Source of the DNA: an uncultured Lachnospiraceae bacterium
Lineage (GTDB): Bacteria > Bacillota > Clostridia > Lachnospirales > Lachnospiraceae
Reading direction: 5' to 3'
DNA length: 13,123 bases
Assembly: GCA_947631075.1 (NCBI GenBank)
Contig: CANRJU010000048.1
Span: 1 to 13,123 of the forward strand
In this document: positions 1 to 4,888 of the stretch, one piece after another
Layout: the number at the start of each line of letters is the position of its first letter
Position numbering within the stretch: the first letter of the stretch is position 1
Notes under the pieces: generated by a model
The model's input: the letters and a program-made list of their open reading frames with translations, nothing else
The model's database searches: none
What the model was told of the DNA's origin: nothing
Translations under genes and position numbers: made by a program

Positions 1-44
1 AAAAGCTGATTATCAATGAGTGCCTTGAAAAAAATCAGAAATAA
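1..44 (+). CDS. Possible 3' end of a gene cut by the window edge
   Basis: The frame entering at base 3 is open and stops with TAA at 42-44. It gives a 13-residue tail reading KLIINECLEKNQK. Two readings are possible. It may be the C-terminus of an HsdS or HsdM subunit, since hsdR lies downstream. Alternatively it may be the lysine-rich tail of another small membrane toxin like the one at 226-351, because it sits 66 bp before an antisense promoter just as that ORF sits 91 bp before its own. The piece is too short to decide, and it could be chance. Confidence 0.25.
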   Translation, partial: KLIINECLEKNQK

Positions 45-103
45 TCCACGTCAACACTTGACAACTCTTATCAGAGGTAAACCGTTTCTGGTTTCCCTTT
101 TTT
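1..103 (-). ncRNA. Predicted antisense RNA A (5' part)
   Basis: The start is inferred from promoter A. The first ~27 bases are nearly the same as those of predicted RNA B (they lie in the 77-bp repeat), and the rest diverges. A small hairpin (GTCAA-GTG-TTGAC on the minus strand, about 51-63) and a run of Ts near 30 could mark the end, but no convincing terminator is visible. The RNA would overlap the tail of whatever + strand gene ends at 44. This is inferred by analogy with units B and C. Confidence 0.3.
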
Positions 104-152
104 ATCCACAATATATCATGCCAGATGGTTTTTGTCAATTTTGATTTTTGAA
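76..152. repeat. 77-bp direct repeat, copy A (antisense promoter cassette)
   Basis: This segment aligns without gaps to 408-484 at a fixed offset of 332 bases, with about 11 mismatches (roughly 86% identity). It contains a complete leftward promoter and the first ~25 bases of the predicted transcript (leftward strand AGGGAAACC..AAACGGTTTACC). The best conserved parts are the -10, the -35 and the AGGGAAACC transcript start, which suggests functional constraint rather than recent duplication alone. Confidence 0.85.
110..138 (-). promoter_or_regulatory. Leftward promoter A for a predicted antisense RNA
   Basis: Read on the minus strand, TTGACA (133-138) is followed by exactly 17 bases and then TATATT (110-115), a near-consensus vegetative promoter. 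Transcription would start near 103 and run left off the window. No leftward ORF with a ribosome binding site follows, so the product is probably a small RNA. This is the first of three such promoters in 1-700. Confidence 0.7.
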
Positions 153-173
153 AACATCAATCCAAAAACGCTC

Positions 174-202
174 TTGCGTAGAATATATGTTTGCGACATA
201 AT
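174..202 (+). promoter_or_regulatory. Promoter of the small hydrophobic ORF
   Basis: TTGCGT (174-179), a 17-base spacer and CATAAT (197-202) give a plausible + strand promoter with transcription starting near 209. That predicted start coincides with the first base of the inverted repeat AGGGAAACC at 209, which supports the mRNA 5' end being here. Confidence 0.5.
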
Positions 203-208
203 ATATAT

Positions 209-235
209 AGGGAAACCCAAGCGAGGTGGTTTGTC
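209..235 (+). repeat. Left arm of long-range inverted repeat (toxin mRNA 5' end)
   Basis: AGGGAAACCcAAGCG (209-223) and AGGTGGTTTGTC (224-235) are complementary to 391-430 on the same strand. AGGTGGTTTGTC pairs perfectly with GACAAAAAACCACCT (391-405) apart from three extra As. AGGGAAACC..AAGCG pairs with CGCTTCCGGTTTCCCT (415-430) with a one-base bulge and one mismatch. In RNA this would join the 5' end of the toxin message to its 3' region and hide the GAGGTGG/GTG segment. Confidence 0.65.
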
Positions 236-351
236 CTCCGAAAAAAGTTCAGAGGGCAATAAATTTTACATATACTGACTTTATTCAGACGTGTCTATTC
301 ATTGTTTATCTTGTTAGTCTTTGTTATCAGATTTTCAAGGATAAAAAATAA
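226..351 (+). CDS. Small hydrophobic putative toxin (type I TA-like), possibly with degraded start
   Basis: From GTG 226 this frame gives 41 residues. A hydrophobic stretch at residues ~18-37 (including DFIQTCLFIVYLVSLCYQIF) is followed by a KDKK tail and TAA. A single membrane span with a lysine tail is the usual shape of small holin-like/type I toxins of Firmicutes (about 30 residues); the family match is from memory and untested. The start is a problem. No ATG stands at the expected place just before TYTDF, where a GAGGG-like site (252-256) faces only ATA or AAT codons. GTG 226 lies inside a strong inverted repeat and has no good upstream Shine-Dalgarno site. The gene is either translated from GTG or has lost its start codon. 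A leftward promoter 91 bp past the stop fits an antisense antitoxin RNA overlapping the 3' end. Confidence 0.45.
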   Translation: MVCPPKKVQRAINFTYTDFIQTCLFIVYLVSLCYQIFKDKK

Positions 352-378
352 GCCGCCACTACCCCACGTAATGGCGGT
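341..378 (-). terminator. Leftward terminator of antisense RNA B
   Basis: On the minus strand CCGCCA (reading from 377), a 13-base loop, and TGGCGG (ending at 353) are followed by CTTATTTTTTATCC, a stem plus T-run. It lies at the 3' end of the hydrophobic ORF and would stop RNA B after roughly 95 bases. The same stem can form in the + strand mRNA just past the toxin stop codon, next to a small GTCTC-GTAA-GAGAC hairpin (380-393) with a GNRA-type loop. Confidence 0.55.
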
Positions 379-435
379 GGTCTCGTAAGAGACAAAAAAC
401 CACCTAGGGTAAAACGCTTCCGGTTTCCCTTTTCT
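342..435 (-). ncRNA. Predicted antisense antitoxin RNA B
   Basis: A ~94-base leftward RNA is predicted from promoter B (start near 435) to the stem/T-run ending near 342. It is fully complementary to the 3' untranslated part of the toxin message and only touches the last codons. This resembles convergent, 3'-overlapping pairs such as txpA/RatA. Its 5' portion resembles the toxin mRNA leader. The ends are inferred from promoter and hairpin positions only. Confidence 0.45.
391..430 (+). repeat. Right arm of long-range inverted repeat (toxin mRNA 3' region)
   Basis: This is the complement of 209-235. It also forms the first ~45 bases of the predicted leftward RNA B. The sRNA 5' end and the toxin mRNA 5' leader are therefore similar in sequence and would compete for this same 3' site. 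Confidence 0.65.
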
Positions 436-484
436 ATCTACAATATATCATGCCGGACATTTTTTGTCAATTATGACTTTTGAG
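408..484. repeat. 77-bp direct repeat, copy B (antisense promoter cassette)
   Basis: This is the second copy of the segment at 76-152, spaced 332 bases away. It carries promoter B. The duplication suggests the array grew by tandem duplication of a toxin/antisense unit followed by divergence. Confidence 0.85.
442..470 (-). promoter_or_regulatory. Leftward promoter B for antisense RNA
   Basis: On the minus strand, TTGACA (465-470), a 17-base spacer and TATATT (442-447). It has the same -35 and -10 sequences and spacing as promoter A although the spacers differ, consistent with selection for promoter activity. Confidence 0.75.
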
Positions 485-549
485 AAGAAACAGCAAATTT
501 CAAATTGCACTTCCTATTTGGTAAAGATAGTAACAAGACACAAAAATAG
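484..549 (+). pseudogene. Possible remnant of a third small toxin gene
   Basis: The stretch before the unit C terminator has the position and composition expected of a toxin tail (lysine/asparagine-rich, a frame ending KTQK and TAG at 547-549). The frame is closed upstream by TGA at 479-481, has no ATG/GTG start and no hydrophobic span. The membrane segment appears to have been lost. This is weak evidence that rests on position relative to promoter C. Confidence 0.25.
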
Positions 550-582
550 CCGCCCACTGCCTGGAAGAAAAACTGAGCGGCT
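542..582 (-). terminator. Leftward terminator of predicted RNA C
   Basis: On the minus strand, AGCCGCTCAGT pairs with AGTGGGCGGCT (arms at 572-582 and 548-558), followed by ATTTTTG. One position is a G-U pair in the leftward RNA but an A-C mismatch in the rightward RNA, which favours leftward transcription. Confidence 0.6.
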
Positions 583-664
583 GATTTCTTAGTTGTTTAT
601 AATCCGGGCTAACCGTCTATCGGTAGCTCCTGTGGGGCATCTGTTAGCGCAGATGTCCCTCTTT
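542..664 (-). ncRNA. Predicted small RNA C (orphan antitoxin-like RNA)
   Basis: A ~123-base leftward RNA is predicted between promoter C and the stem/T-run at 542-582. It contains two further clear hairpins: arms 606-615/621-629 (GGGCTAACCG with CGGTAGCTC, one bulge) and arms 635-643/650-659 (GGGCATCTG with CAGATGTCCC, one bulge). No peptide with a ribosome site is seen. The matching toxin ORF appears broken, so this RNA may be an orphan or may act on a toxin elsewhere. Confidence 0.5.
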
Positions 665-670
665 ACATTT

Positions 671-699
671 AATATACCACAATATGTGGAGTGTCGCAA
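671..699 (-). promoter_or_regulatory. Leftward promoter C
   Basis: On the minus strand, TTGCGA (694-699), a 17-base spacer and TATATT (671-676). It has the same -10 and spacing as promoters A and B, with a different -35 and no wider similarity to the 77-bp repeat. Transcription would start near 664. Confidence 0.65.
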
Positions 700-748
700 G
701 TGTTTTTTAGCTTGAAAAAACATCCCCCCTCATCCTCAAACAAACATC

Positions 749-777
749 TTGAATTTCGATACTTGATAGGATATACT
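749..777 (+). promoter_or_regulatory. Promoter of the recombinase gene
   Basis: TTGAAT (749-754), a 17-base spacer and TATACT (772-777). Start of transcription is expected near 784, giving a ~57-base leader that contains the left 13-bp inverted-repeat site (806-818) and a GGAGG ribosome site before ATG 841. Confidence 0.6.
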
Positions 778-805
778 TATATTTATAGCAGGTATGTCAG
801 TTTAT

Positions 806-818
806 ATCAGCGTAAGTA
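806..818 (+). repeat. 13-bp inverted repeat, left copy (IR-L) flanking the recombinase
   Basis: ATCAGCGTAAGTA here is the exact reverse complement of TACTTACGCTGAT at 1800-1812. The two copies bracket the recombinase gene. Candidate recombination core or autoregulatory binding site of the enzyme; see the findings. Confidence 0.75.
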
Positions 819-840
819 ATTCTGGGAATGGAGGTAGCTT

Positions 841-1767
841 ATGCTAATAGATATGGGCAGGACATCACTTTTTTATGAGTATTACAGGCAATGGATAGAT
901 GTTTACAAAAAAGGAGCGATTAGAGAGGCGACGATGTCAAAGTACCGGATGACTCAGAGGTGGCTCAAGGAGCTTGCGCCGGAGCTGAGGGTGTCGGATT
1001 TGACAAGGACTGCATATCAGCAGATTTTAAATGATTACGCCCAATTTCATGAACGGCAGACGACTCTTGACTTTCATCATCAGTTAAAGGGGGCGATCAT
1101 GGATGCTGTGGATGAGGGGCTTATCGCAAGGGATCCTACCAGAAAGGCGATTATTAAAGGAAGGACGCCAAAGGCGAAGAAGATTAAATATTTAAATCAG
1201 TTTGAGCTTCATACGCTGATCGCGGATCTGGATATAAGAGAGACTCCGAATTGGGATTGGTTCATTCTTTTGGTTGCGAAAACGGGTATGCGTTTTTCAG
1301 AAGCTCTCGCCATTACGCCGGAGGATTTTGACTTTGCGAGGCAGACGCTTTCCATCAGCAAGACATGGGACTACAAGGGGGAGGGAGGATTCCTTCCCAC
1401 AAAGAATAATTCGTCAGTCAGGAAAATTCAGATTGACTGGCAGATTGTAGTCAAGTTTTCAGAGCTGGTAAAAGGCCTTCCGCAGGACAAGCCGATTTTT
1501 GTGGGAAATTCAAAAATATATAATTCCACAGTAAATGCGGTTCTCACAAGGCATTGCAAGGCGTGCGGCATTTCGGAAATTTCGATTCATGGACTTCGTC
1601 ACACTCATGCGTCTCTTCTTCTGTTCGCGGGTGTATCCATTGCAAGCGTTGCTCGCAGATTAGGCCACGCCAGCATGACGACAACGCAGAAAACATATCT
1701 GCATATTATTCAGGAGCTTGAGAATAAGGATGTAGATCTGGTAATGAGGACATTGTCCGGATTGTGA
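841..1767 (+). CDS. Tyrosine recombinase / phage-type integrase
   Basis: This 308-residue protein has the two-part layout of tyrosine recombinases. An N-terminal core-binding domain (about residues 5-105) precedes a catalytic domain (about 115-300). The catalytic set is complete: R151 (TGMRFSEAL), K188 in the beta-hairpin, H250 and R253 (HGLRHTHAS), H276 (LGHASM) and nucleophile Y286 (TQKTYLHI). It should cut and rejoin DNA at specific sites through a 3'-phosphotyrosine. It lacks the N-terminal arm-binding domain of longer integrases such as Tn916 Int, and no excisionase or other mobile-element gene is seen. Its place directly before hsdR matches recombinases that shuffle hsdS genes in phase-variable type I systems, but no hsdS is visible, so this role is inferred. 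ATG 841 follows GGAGGT at a good distance. A 13-bp inverted repeat flanks the gene. Confidence 0.93.
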   Translation: MLIDMGRTSLFYEYYRQWIDVYKKGAIREATMSKYRMTQRWLKELAPELRVSDLTRTAYQQILNDYAQFHERQTTLDFHHQLKGAIMDAVDEGLIARDPTRKAIIKGRTPKAKKIKYLNQFELHTLIADLDIRETPNWDWFILLVAKTGMRFSEALAITPEDFDFARQTLSISKTWDYKGEGGFLPTKNNSSVRKIQIDWQIVVKFSELVKGLPQDKPIFVGNSKIYNSTVNAVLTRHCKACGISEISIHGLRHTHASLLLFAGVSIASVARRLGHASMTTTQKTYLHIIQELENKDVDLVMRTLSGL

Positions 1768-1799
1768 TGAGTTTTAGAAAATAAGATTTTATCGGAAGA

Positions 1800-1812
1800 T
1801 ACTTACGCTGAT
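1800..1812 (-). repeat. 13-bp inverted repeat, right copy (IR-R)
   Basis: TACTTACGCTGAT is the exact reverse complement of 806-818. It lies 33 bp past the recombinase stop and covers the -35 position of the predicted hsdR promoter, so occupancy or rearrangement here could affect restriction gene expression. Confidence 0.75.
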
Positions 1813-1822
1813 GTTGGATTCG

Positions 1823-1831
1823 TGTTATGAT
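1823..1831 (+). promoter_or_regulatory. Extended -10 promoter of hsdR
   Basis: TGTTATGAT is an extended -10 (TGn plus TATGAT at 1826-1831). The -35 position 17 bp upstream (TTACGC, 1803-1808) is poor and lies inside the right 13-bp repeat. A 9-bp inverted repeat, GATTTTATC (1785-1793) and GATAAAATC (1829-1837), brackets the site and overlaps the -10, a possible operator or stem-loop. Confidence 0.45.
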
Positions 1832-1875
1832 AAAATCGTATGGATTTGCGCTGAGAAGGCGAGGAGGAAGCGGAA

Positions 1876-4845
1876 ATGGCAGAACTGGAATCAATGATTG
1901 AGAGCAAGCTGATTGAGCAGCTGGTTTATGGAGAGTCCCAGTGGACGTACAGGAAGGATTTGAAAACAGAAGAGGATTTGTGGAATAATTTTAAATATAT
2001 TTTAGAGCAGAATAATAAGGAGCGTCTCAATGGTGAAAATCTGTCAGAGGCAGAGTTTGAGCAGGTTAAGAATCAACTGCAGTTCTCGTCTTTTTACAGG
2101 GCGGGAGAGTGGCTGGTAGGTGAAAATGGAAAGGTTCAGGTACATGTCCAGAGGGACACGGAGAGATTGCATCTGGTTGTCATGAACCATGAGCACATAG
2201 CGGGAGGAAGCAGTGTCTATGAGGTAATCAATCAGTACAGCGCACTAAAATCCGATGAAGACGAGCTGGTTTCTGAGCGGGACCGCAGGTTTGATGTCAC
2301 ACTTATGATCAATGGACTTCCTCTGATTCATATAGAATTGAAGAATAAACAACATTCCTACATGGAGGGTTTCTGGCAGATTAAGAAATACATCGGCGAG
2401 GGAAAGTTTACGGGCATTTTTTCGGCGGTCCAAATGTTTGTTGTCAGCAATGGAGTGGATACCAAGTATTTTTCAGCCGCCAGTGATTCAGAGCTCAATC
2501 CGAAATTTGTGAGCGGCTGGCTGGATAAAGAGAATAATCCGGTTTCCGATTATATTGATTTTGCCAGGAGTGTGTTAAGCATACCAGAGGCCCATGAGAT
2601 GATTGCCAGATATACGGTACTGGACGAGGACGCAAAGAGGCTGATTCTGCTGCGCCCCTATCAGATTCATGCCATTGAAGCAATCCGAGAGGCGTCAAAG
2701 ACAGGGAAATCCGGTTTTGTCTGGCACACGACCGGATCGGGGAAAACTCTGACCTCTTATAAGGCGACCAGAAATCTTTTGATGGATATTCCGTCTATTG
2801 ACAAAGCTATTTTCCTGATTGACAGAAAGGATCTGGACGCGCAGACCACGATGGCATTTCAGGCATATGCGAATAATGATTTGATTGACGTGGATGAAAC
2901 GGAAAATATCAATGATCTGAAGAAAAAATTGAAATCGGATGACAGGCAGGTGATTGTCACTACCATTCAGAAAATGCAGAGCCTGATTGCTAAGAGATTG
3001 AAGGAAGATACGCCTGAGTACAAAAAAATAAAGAATCTGAGGATTGTGTTTGTGGTGGACGAGTGCCACCGGGCAGTATCGCCGGGAACTAAGCGGGATT
3101 TGGAGAGATTTTTTGCGAAATCGCTGTGGTTCGGCTTTACAGGGACGCCCAGATTTGCGGAAAATCCCTACCCGCAGATGGGTGATCTGCCGCGGACGAC
3201 GGAGGAATTGTATGGGGATATATTGCACAAATACACCATTCAGAACGCGATTCATGACAATGCGGTGCTCGGTTTTCAGGTAGAGCACCTTGGACCTAGA
3301 AATATTGAAGATGAGACAGATAAGAGCGCATATGAGAATGAAACGCATATGTTAAAGGTGCTGGATGTAATTTTGAATAAATCTTTTCAGAAATTGGGAT
3401 TTCAGAATGGAAAAGGCGAGACATATGAGGCTCTTCTGACGACGAGCTCTATTCCGCAGGCGCAGAAATACTACGAATTGCTGACGCGTGTGAAAAATGG
3501 CGAGACCTCTTTGAAAATTGAGGAGAGGATAAAGCAGGTGCTCCCGGATTTCCCGAAATTTGCCATTACATATTCCGTGACTGAAAATGAGGAGGGCTCA
3601 CAGGTCAATCAGGAGAAAATGCAGCGTTCTCTGGATGACTATAACAAAATGTTTGACACAAAATATGAGATTTCACAGATTCAGGGATATAATGCAAATC
3701 TGAACAAGAGATTAGCCAGAAAGGACGCGAAATTTAAGAGCAGGAGCGAGCAGCTGGATCTGGTAATTGTTGTTGACCGCCTGCTGACCGGTTTTGACGC
3801 GCCCTGCATGTCCACTATTTTCATAGACAGACAGCCTATGGGACCTCATGATTTGATTCAGGCTTTTTCCAGAACCAACCGTATTTTTGACAAGCAGAAA
3901 ATTTACGGTCAGATTGTTACCTTCCAGGCGCCGAAGCTCTTTAAAGAAAGTGTGGATAATGCTGTGAAATTATATTCGGCCGGTGGAACAATGGGCGCCC
4001 TTGTGGCTGAGTGGGATGAAGTGGAGGCAGCGTTTAAAAAAGCGCTTGCGGCTCTCCGCGTCTCGGCGCCGACGCCTTCTGATGTAGCGGATATGTCCCA
4101 GAAGGAAAAGGAGATTTTCGCGAAAATGTTCCAGAGCTTTGACCGCTTGTTTGCCCAGCTAAAATCCTTTTCAAATTATGAGGAGGACAGTCTGAAGGAC
4201 TACGGAATTACACTGGAAGAATATGAGGATTATGTGGGGCGCTATAAGAATGTTGTGGAGGAACTAAAGGTCGAAAAACAGGATACGGGTGGCTCGGGCG
4301 AGCAGGTCATTGATCCGGATTATGAGCTGATGGCATACAGCAGCACAAAGATAGATTATGAGTACATAATTCATCTGATTCAGAATATTGTGACGCCGGA
4401 CGGGGATGAGGAGATGACGGCTGAACAGAGACAGAAGAATTTAGATGAAATTAAAGAGTATATAGAGGAGCTTCGCAAGGAGAATCCCAAGGTGGCGGAT
4501 ATTATGACGAATCTGGTATCTGAGATTGAACAGGATGAAAATAAATATAAGGGACAGTCTATTCTGCGCATTGTGGAAGACATGAAACAGAACTGCATAG
4601 ATAGAGTTGTGGAGGATTTCAGCTTTATATGGTATGTGTCAAAGGATGATATAATGTATGCTGCAACACATTATAGAAATGGTGAGATTCCCAATGAAAG
4701 TGAAATTAAGGCGAATACAGATTATGCCAGCTACAAGGCGACGCGTGAGAGAGCGCTGCCAAAATTCCGGTACTACAAGCAGATGATGGATGAATTGAGA
4801 AAAACCTTGGATGAGGAGATTTTGCCGCTTTTGAATCAAGGGTGA
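1876..4845 (+). CDS. hsdR: Type I restriction enzyme, HsdR (restriction/translocation) subunit
   Basis: HsdR is the motor and nuclease subunit of type I restriction enzymes. With HsdM and HsdS it pulls in unmethylated DNA using ATP and cuts it at a distance. The 989-residue length is normal. The nuclease domain shows D140, the E154-L-K156 pair and a QxxxY motif (Q168-Y172). The SF2 helicase part shows Walker A TTGSGKT (285-291), the DEAD-box-like DECH (395-398), TGTP (422-425), a GFDAP segment (639-643) and motif VI SRTNR (665-669). The C-terminal third is helical and would contact the methylase core. All key residues are intact, so the protein is probably active. ATG 1876 follows GAGGAGG. 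hsdM and hsdS are absent from the window; a type I enzyme needs them, so they should lie to the left or be lost. Confidence 0.96.
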   Translation: MAELESMIESKLIEQLVYGESQWTYRKDLKTEEDLWNNFKYILEQNNKERLNGENLSEAEFEQVKNQLQFSSFYRAGEWLVGENGKVQVHVQRDTERLHLVVMNHEHIAGGSSVYEVINQYSALKSDEDELVSERDRRFDVTLMINGLPLIHIELKNKQHSYMEGFWQIKKYIGEGKFTGIFSAVQMFVVSNGVDTKYFSAASDSELNPKFVSGWLDKENNPVSDYIDFARSVLSIPEAHEMIARYTVLDEDAKRLILLRPYQIHAIEAIREASKTGKSGFVWHTTGSGKTLTSYKATRNLLMDIPSIDKAIFLIDRKDLDAQTTMAFQAYANNDLIDVDETENINDLKKKLKSDDRQVIVTTIQKMQSLIAKRLKEDTPEYKKIKNLRIVFVVDECHRAVSPGTKRDLERFFAKSLWFGFTGTPRFAENPYPQMGDLPRTTEELYGDILHKYTIQNAIHDNAVLGFQVEHLGPRNIEDETDKSAYENETHMLKVLDVILNKSFQKLGFQNGKGETYEALLTTSSIPQAQKYYELLTRVKNGETSLKIEERIKQVLPDFPKFAITYSVTENEEGSQVNQEKMQRSLDDYNKMFDTKYEISQIQGYNANLNKRLARKDAKFKSRSEQLDLVIVVDRLLTGFDAPCMSTIFIDRQPMGPHDLIQAFSRTNRIFDKQKIYGQIVTFQAPKLFKESVDNAVKLYSAGGTMGALVAEWDEVEAAFKKALAALRVSAPTPSDVADMSQKEKEIFAKMFQSFDRLFAQLKSFSNYEEDSLKDYGITLEEYEDYVGRYKNVVEELKVEKQDTGGSGEQVIDPDYELMAYSSTKIDYEYIIHLIQNIVTPDGDEEMTAEQRQKNLDEIKEYIEELRKENPKVADIMTNLVSEIEQDENKYKGQSILRIVEDMKQNCIDRVVEDFSFIWYVSKDDIMYAATHYRNGEIPNESEIKANTDYASYKATRERALPKFRYYKQMMDELRKTLDEEILPLLNQG

Positions 4846-4888
4846 AAATGCGCTGAAAAAATTGAAAATATATGAATGGAGGGGTATT

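Noticed and set aside
220..430. CRISPR array or tracrRNA-like structure suggested by the repeated GGTTTCCC motif
   Set aside because: Only two diverged copies 332 bp apart, no regular spacers and no cas genes; promoters and inverted repeats explain the pattern better.
841..1767. Complete integrative element around the recombinase
   Set aside because: No excisionase, relaxase, phage genes or direct-repeat attachment sites are seen. The flanking repeat is inverted, which does not fit an excisable element.
2695..3348. 217-codon minus-strand frame inside hsdR
   Set aside because: Shadow of the helicase coding region; no domain and no ribosome binding site.
4862..4888. TTG start extending the GH31 protein by nine residues
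   Set aside because: No ribosome site before TTG 4862, whereas GGAGGGG stands correctly before ATG 4889.
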